Both the position numbers and the translations under genes were made by a program. Below the pieces are notes generated by a model, which was not told the DNA's origin, searched no databases, and saw only the letters and a program-made list of their open reading frames with translations. Positions 7,200 through 10,780 of a stretch of 10,780 nt of DNA are shown here, one piece after another. Position 1 is the stretch's first letter, and each line of letters starts with the position of its first letter. The stretch is from Methanoregula sp. (GTDB lineage Archaea; Halobacteriota; Methanomicrobia; Methanomicrobiales; Methanospirillaceae): positions 1-10,780 of the forward strand of contig JAQTSH010000038.1 of the NCBI GenBank assembly GCA_028711405.1, given 5' to 3'.

Positions 7200-7207
7200 A
7201 AAAAAAA
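7200..7207 (-). terminator. Oligo-T terminator for the permease operon
   Basis: Read on the minus strand, about eight T residues follow AACCGG roughly 20 nt after the stop codon of the permease at 7226. This is a good archaeal T-run terminator. No comparable T-run closes the convergent kinase gene in this 101-bp gap. Confidence 0.5.
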
Positions 7208-7225
7208 CCGGTTCTCTTGGATTCC

Positions 7226-8305
7226 TCACCCGGCGTGATGTGATCGCCCGATCCTGCCTGCATACCAATGGGTCAGCAGACCCAGCACAAAGACGATACA
7301 TACGGTGAATCCAAGTACAAGCCATTGTTCCCCCGCAGCAGTTCCCACCGCAAGCCGGGTCAGGAGGTTTAAGGGGTTCGCCGGCAGCGCAAGTGCAACA
7401 AGGATCACAACAACGAGCGCGGTGGAAAAGATAAACTGAGCGGAGGTCCGTTCCCGGTAGTGGAGGGCGGTCAAGGTCCCGAGAAGGATCAGGATGAGCG
7501 AAGAGATCATGACCAGGATAAGGATCAGACCTGCATTCTGGATGGCGATGCCATTCGCCATCAACAGTATAAGCCACGCACCTGCCTGAATTGGTACCAA
7601 TATCTCGCAGCAGAGCACTTTTCCCCAGACCATCTCGTTAAACGTGACCGGCGTCGAGATGAGCGTTTCGAGGGTTTCATGCTGGTACTCCTCGGTGATG
7701 AGATCGATGATCAGCGCTGATGCAATGATCGCCGGCATAAAGACCAAAAGCGGGATCAACAGACCGTAGACAAACTCGTAAAAGTCCCCGCCCCCCGACG
7801 CTTTCGGGATCTCCAAAAGAATAATCTGTTCGTTTAAGCGATCTGCCCGGACCGTCCGCAGGTCCTGTTCATATTTTAAAAAGACGTCTTTGAGCTTCAC
7901 GCTGACAACGGCAGTCTGAAGATCATTTTTCAGGGTATAGACCGTGATCTTCACCGGGCCCGGATCCGCAGCGCGCGTATCGGGCACATAGATGACCGCT
8001 GCCAGTTTGCGCTGTTCGAGAGCGGCAACTGCGGTAGAGAGATCCATCCGGAAGACCCGGAAATCCCGGCTGGACTCGAGATAGGTAAGCATCTGCGAGT
8101 CGTTGCCCGCATACCCGATACTATACTGGGTATGGGAATATTTCGAGAGCGAGGAGGGATCATACATGGAGGTGAGTCCCACCATCAAAAAGGATGAGAA
8201 CATGGCGATGAAGAGCTGTAAGAGGACGGCAAGAAGGATCGTCCTCTCGTTAAACAAGCCTTTAAACTCCTTTTTCGCAATAATGGTCAGGTGCTTTTGT
8301 TTCAT
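7226..8305 (-). CDS. ABC-2 type transporter permease (export family)
   Basis: 359 residues from ATG 8305. The N-terminus is basic and cytoplasmic. One membrane helix (about 23-46) is followed by an extracytoplasmic part of about 130 residues. A C-terminal bundle of about five to six helices runs from 178 to 347. The motif 'EEYQHETLETLISTPVTFNEMVWGK' region (about 206-229) is the coupling segment typical of ABC-2 permeases of the NatB/YhaP kind (ABC2_membrane_3). It forms the channel half of an exporter driven by an ABC ATPase. The start is chosen because its ATG overlaps the TGA of the upstream gene as ATGA and has GAGGTG seven nt before it; GTG 8314 lies inside that SD. The substrate cannot be read from the sequence. 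It is the last gene of the operon, followed by a T-run. Confidence 0.88.
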   Translation of the reverse strand: MKQKHLTIIAKKEFKGLFNERTILLAVLLQLFIAMFSSFLMVGLTSMYDPSSLSKYSHTQYSIGYAGNDSQMLTYLESSRDFRVFRMDLSTAVAALEQRKLAAVIYVPDTRAADPGPVKITVYTLKNDLQTAVVSVKLKDVFLKYEQDLRTVRADRLNEQIILLEIPKASGGGDFYEFVYGLLIPLLVFMPAIIASALIIDLITEEYQHETLETLISTPVTFNEMVWGKVLCCEILVPIQAGAWLILLMANGIAIQNAGLILILVMISSLILILLGTLTALHYRERTSAQFIFSTALVVVILVALALPANPLNLLTRLAVGTAAGEQWLVLGFTVCIVFVLGLLTHWYAGRIGRSHHAG

Positions 8306-10128
8306 CCAATCCACCTCATGACAAAATACAGGTTATACAGGCAGTGTACTACCATGGCGATCACAAGCCCGGGCACAAATCCTTTCTTCCCCCAGAGTTT
8401 CAGGCAACTGGCAACGATCAGGACACAGGCACAATGAAGAAGGAACGGCAACCAGAGAGCCCCGAGCGATAAGAAGAGGATGCTGCCGAATATCGAGTCT
8501 GAGATCTGTGCCAGGGTGACAAACAGCAGCAGTTTTTCGCCGACCAAAAATCCGGCTGCTGTGGCGATACTGGCAAGTACGAGCATCTTCCAGGAGAGAA
8601 ATCCCGGATCCCGCGCGTAGAGCGTGTAGATCCCCACACCCTTTGCGATCTCCTCAGTCAATGCCGCGAATAAAAGCAGGAGCACAAGCGAGTACGGCAT
8701 GGGGAGATTGAAGAAGAGCACGAGGCACATCATCTGCACCATGAAGATGAACGGGATCGAAAAAGCGCAGAACAAGAAGAGCGAGATGAGAGGATGTCTT
8801 TCCGACAGGATCTCGGATAAAAACTCCCGGACTCGTGAGAGGAGGCGTTTCTCGGAAAAGAGCCGTTCATCCTTGAAATTTTTCGTGGCTATATAAAATA
8901 TGACGATACCGGTAAGCCAGAACAGGGACGTCGAATAGAGATAGTCGGTCACAGTCCACGTCGAACCCTGGATGGTAAGCACAATCAGCGTGAGCGGGGA
9001 GATGAGGCTTATGACATGGACATTGGCAAAGATGCTGGGGAAGAACAGGTACGAGGTCGCGATCGTTGAGAAGAAGATTGAGAGAAACGAGAGTTCCTTG
9101 AAACTTCGTGCAAGCATACCGATGAGTAACGCATTTGCGAGAAAGAAGAAGATGACCGGAATGAGCGGAAGGAGAATGATCGGGGACGCCCGTATGTACA
9201 GGATCAGCGCCGCGCAGATAGCGAACATGCCGAGGAGATAGGGGAGCGCTTTGCCAAGAATAATTGACGAACTCCTGACAGGTGTGGAGAGGAGGATCTC
9301 TCCCTTACGCTCGATGCGCTCGTTCATGATGCTCATCATGAAGAACTGGGAGGTGAAGTAGAGCGGGAAGATGAAGACAAAGACGAGGATGATCGAGTCG
9401 AACGGCAGCGGGGGTGAGATCTGGGACGGCGTTTTGAAGTTGCCCATCGCGGTGGTGGGTGAAGAAGAGAGTGCTTCCGTGTATCGTGAGATCTGGGTGT
9501 TCTGGGCATTCGACTGGACCAGTCCCTGCCTGAGTTCCTCTTCTGTGATAGAGAGCGTTGATGACGGCGTCGGGATATTTTTCACGTCACCGTCCGGCAC
9601 AGGAGCAACAGAGCGTGAGGACGCCCCGACATAATGTCCGCTCTGGGTGGCGAGAAAGTCGAGTTCAGCCTTTATCTCCTGGGAATCGATCCAGAGCGGG
9701 TATGCGGCAAAGAGATCCTGTTCTGTGTTGTAGACACTGTTGACATATTTTGCATAATCACGTTCGAGGGTTTTTTGTGCTGCTTTCGCTCTGTCGGTTT
9801 CGCTCCCCGATAAGCGTCCCCCGACAATGATGAGATCAAAGGCTTGAGGATTCGATCGCAGTGCTGCAGGATCGAGCAGGTAAACGGCGAACCGTGCATC
9901 ACCCGCGAGGAGTTTGGCGACATCAGGATCATCAACCCCGACCGTATACATCCGGTCCTGGATGTGCAATCCAGACTGCGCGGTGAAACCCGTCGCAAGG
10001 ACCAGTAAGATCAAGAGGATGATGGCAAATGGCAGGACATCCCGACTCATCATCGAAAAAGAACGCTTCACTTCCCACCGCGCAATGGTGGCGATGTCCC
10101 TGTATATGCTCATGATGAATCCTGTCAT
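8302..10128 (-). CDS. ABC-2 permease fused to a PrsW-like intramembrane protease domain
   Basis: 608 residues from ATG 10128. Residues 1-30 are cytoplasmic and basic, helix 1 is about 31-48, and about 190 extracytoplasmic residues follow, with a Ser/Thr/Pro-rich stretch near 185-240. Helices at about 243-415 carry the ABC-2 coupling motif 'NERIERKGEILLSTPVRSSS' (269-288). A second multi-helix part (about 445-608) has the four motifs of the PrsW family of glutamic-type membrane proteases: 'TEEIAKG' (E492, E493, K496), 'GFLVGE' (E531), H565 in 'LLHCAC', and 'HCLYN' (H595, N599). At domain level it should be both a transporter half and a protease or a protease-like binding module. The substrate is unknown; bacterial PrsW cuts an anti-sigma factor, which archaea lack. 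ATG 10113 is an alternative start. It is coupled to the permease at 8305. Confidence 0.85.
   Translation of the reverse strand: MTGFIMSIYRDIATIARWEVKRSFSMMSRDVLPFAIILLILLVLATGFTAQSGLHIQDRMYTVGVDDPDVAKLLAGDARFAVYLLDPAALRSNPQAFDLIIVGGRLSGSETDRAKAAQKTLERDYAKYVNSVYNTEQDLFAAYPLWIDSQEIKAELDFLATQSGHYVGASSRSVAPVPDGDVKNIPTPSSTLSITEEELRQGLVQSNAQNTQISRYTEALSSSPTTAMGNFKTPSQISPPLPFDSIILVFVFIFPLYFTSQFFMMSIMNERIERKGEILLSTPVRSSSIILGKALPYLLGMFAICAALILYIRASPIILLPLIPVIFFFLANALLIGMLARSFKELSFLSIFFSTIATSYLFFPSIFANVHVISLISPLTLIVLTIQGSTWTVTDYLYSTSLFWLTGIVIFYIATKNFKDERLFSEKRLLSRVREFLSEILSERHPLISLFLFCAFSIPFIFMVQMMCLVLFFNLPMPYSLVLLLLFAALTEEIAKGVGIYTLYARDPGFLSWKMLVLASIATAAGFLVGEKLLLFVTLAQISDSIFGSILFLSLGALWLPFLLHCACVLIVASCLKLWGKKGFVPGLVIAMVVHCLYNLYFVMRWIG
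8312..8317 (-). promoter_or_regulatory. Shine-Dalgarno GAGGTG for the second permease
   Basis: GAGGTG on the minus strand, six to seven nt before ATG 8305 and inside the 3' end of the upstream gene. Together with the ATGA overlap it indicates translational coupling, so the two membrane proteins are probably made in equal amounts. Confidence 0.65.
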
Positions 10129-10150
10129 TTAACTATTTGCGGGGGTTCTG

Positions 10151-10158
10151 ATATGTAA
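10151..10158 (-). promoter_or_regulatory. TATA-like box of the permease-PrsW gene
   Basis: Within CATTACATAT on the minus strand, centred about 27 nt before ATG 10128. This predicts a transcript that is leaderless or nearly so, which fits the lack of an SD before 10128. If ATG 10113 were used the leader would be about 17 nt. Confidence 0.4.
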
Positions 10159-10204
10159 TGATCCGGTACGCAATTTTGGTTTCTGATACTGTCTATTGCG
10201 AGGG

Positions 10205-10221
10205 ATGGGATAACAATCCAT
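10205..10221. repeat. 17-bp dyad, copy 1 (ATGG-N9-CCAT)
   Basis: ATGGGATAACAATCCAT, an imperfect dyad. It matches copy 2 at the outer bases and at 12 of 17 positions overall. It lies about 50 bp upstream of the permease TATA box. Confidence 0.3.
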
Positions 10222-10372
10222 GCCACATTCCGGCTGATGAGTGATGCATACCCCGGTAGGATCCGGGACCTGATGAATACCCGGATATCCGTAAAATCCG
10301 GTATGAACAATGCCTGTTCGCCGGGTTCTGTCGAGTGGACACGTGTTCATGGCGGGTTTGCCACAGGGACTA

Positions 10373-10389
10373 ATGGATATACTATCCAT
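10373..10389. repeat. 17-bp dyad, copy 2 (perfect 7-bp arms)
   Basis: ATGGATA-TAC-TATCCAT is a perfect inverted repeat with a 3-nt centre. It lies between the two divergent promoters, about 180 bp upstream of the ATPase TATA box. With copy 1 it is a candidate operator shared by both halves of the transporter. Confidence 0.4.
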
Positions 10390-10570
10390 AGCAGGACATC
10401 CGAGTACCAACCCTCCGGTGAATGTGCCGATGCGGTTGTATTGTGTGCTTAGGTATTCTCGGGGATTCGTGGACAGTGACTACAGGAATACCTGTTACCG
10501 ATTTTGGCGGGGGGTCTGTTCCGGGGGAATCAGATACGGTTTCCCAAACGTCCCCTGCCAGTACCCCAAA

Positions 10571-10577
10571 GTATATG
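10571..10577 (+). promoter_or_regulatory. TATA box of the ABC ATPase gene
   Basis: GTATATG preceded by CCCCAAA, which could serve as BRE. It is centred about 43 nt before ATG 10617, the same spacing as at the three signalling genes. Confidence 0.5.
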
Positions 10578-10604
10578 CCCCTCACCGCGCAAGTCTGATA
10601 GATC

Positions 10605-10610
10605 AGGTGA
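10605..10610 (+). promoter_or_regulatory. Shine-Dalgarno AGGTGA of the ABC ATPase
   Basis: AGGTGA, complementary to the archaeal 16S 3' end, ends six nt before ATG 10617. It fixes this start clearly. Confidence 0.7.
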
Positions 10611-10616
10611 CTCTTC

Positions 10617-10780
10617 ATGATCACTGCCTGCAACCTGACGAAAAAATTTGACGGTTTTACCGCGCTCGATAACGTCAGTTTTGAGTTTGAGGACGGCGAG
10701 ATCTTCGGGATCATCGGGCACAATGGAGCTGGTAAGACAACACTTCTCAAGATCATCTCCGGGCTCATCGCCCCGACCTC
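10617..10780 (+). CDS. ABC transporter ATP-binding protein (N-terminus only, cut by window edge)
   Basis: 54 residues are visible from ATG 10617 to the right edge, with no stop. 'LTKKFDGFTALDNVSFEF' is the typical ABC ATPase opening, and the Walker A motif is 'GHNGAGKTT' (G34-T42) followed by 'LLKIISGLIAPT'. It would hydrolyse ATP to drive the membrane partner; the NatA-like start fits export ABC systems that use ABC-2 permeases. The likely partners are the two permeases encoded divergently from 10128, but the gene could instead serve permeases beyond the window. Walker B and the signature motif are outside the window. The start is fixed by AGGTGA six nt upstream and a TATA box about 43 nt upstream. 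Confidence 0.88.
   Translation, partial: MITACNLTKKFDGFTALDNVSFEFEDGEIFGIIGHNGAGKTTLLKIISGLIAPT

Larger units (their letters stand above)
10129..10616. promoter_or_regulatory. Divergent promoter region between permeases and ABC ATPase
   Basis: 488 bp holding both promoters and no credible gene. A 58-codon frame at 10422-10598 lacks an SD and overlaps the ATPase promoter. Two similar 17-bp dyads (10205-10221, 10373-10389) and an 8-bp inverted repeat AGGTATTC/GAATACCT (10451-10458 and 10486-10493) are the visible candidates for regulator sites. Confidence 0.5.

Noticed and set aside
10422..10598. 58-codon plus-strand frame ending in a Ser/Thr/Pro-rich tail (…'SQTSPASTPKYMPLTAQV')
   Set aside because: The tail looks protein-like and could be the relic of a surface protein gene, but there is a stop directly before the ATG, no SD, and it runs across the ATPase promoter.
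10310..10651. 113-codon plus-strand frame
   Set aside because: It overlaps the clear start of the ABC ATPase in another frame, has no SD, and its composition is atypical (many Arg, Cys, His).

Overview
The window reads as chromosomal DNA of a methanogenic archaeon of the Methanomicrobiales type (Methanoregula/Methanosphaerula-like). This is an inference from three things: long multi-PAS histidine kinases with the 'TRHDILN' H-box, archaeal TATA promoters placed close to starts, and Shine-Dalgarno (SD) sites of the AGGTG kind. No rRNA, tRNA, CRISPR array or intact transposase gene was found.

Left part (1-4410): two divergent signalling genes. On the minus strand, a response regulator (receiver-PAS-TPR) runs off the left edge; it starts at GTG 1178. 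On the plus strand from about 1510 is a 966-residue hybrid protein made of a receiver, four PAS domains joined by near-identical coiled-coil linkers, and a histidine kinase module whose ATP-binding site is visibly degenerate.

Middle (4411-5672): about 1.26 kb with no credible gene but much structure. In order it holds a T-run after the kinase, an AT-rich block with three copies of TAGATAAA, a cluster of GC-rich hairpins (about 4850-5080), a 15-bp inverted repeat, a small TA-bounded element with terminal inverted repeats, and two 18-nt direct repeats just upstream of the next promoter.

Right of centre (5721-7124): a plus-strand receiver-PAS-histidine kinase. Its receiver is about three quarters identical by eye to that of the first gene, and promoter and leader are conserved too, so the two are a duplicated pair in opposite orientation with different output halves. 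Its kinase core is intact. An obvious but untested reading is that this kinase supplies phosphate within the group while the first gene is an output protein.

Right part (7226-10780): an export-type ABC system. Two minus-strand membrane proteins overlap by ATGA (translational coupling). The upstream one carries an ABC-2 permease half followed by a C-terminal domain with all four PrsW-type intramembrane protease motifs. A divergent ABC ATPase begins at 10617 and runs off the right edge. The 488-bp gap between them holds both promoters and two similar 17-bp dyads.

Four of the promoters have the TATA centre about 43-44 nt from the start codon with an SD between. This geometry, rather than longest-ORF logic, was used to choose the starts at 1178, 1510, 5721 and 10617.
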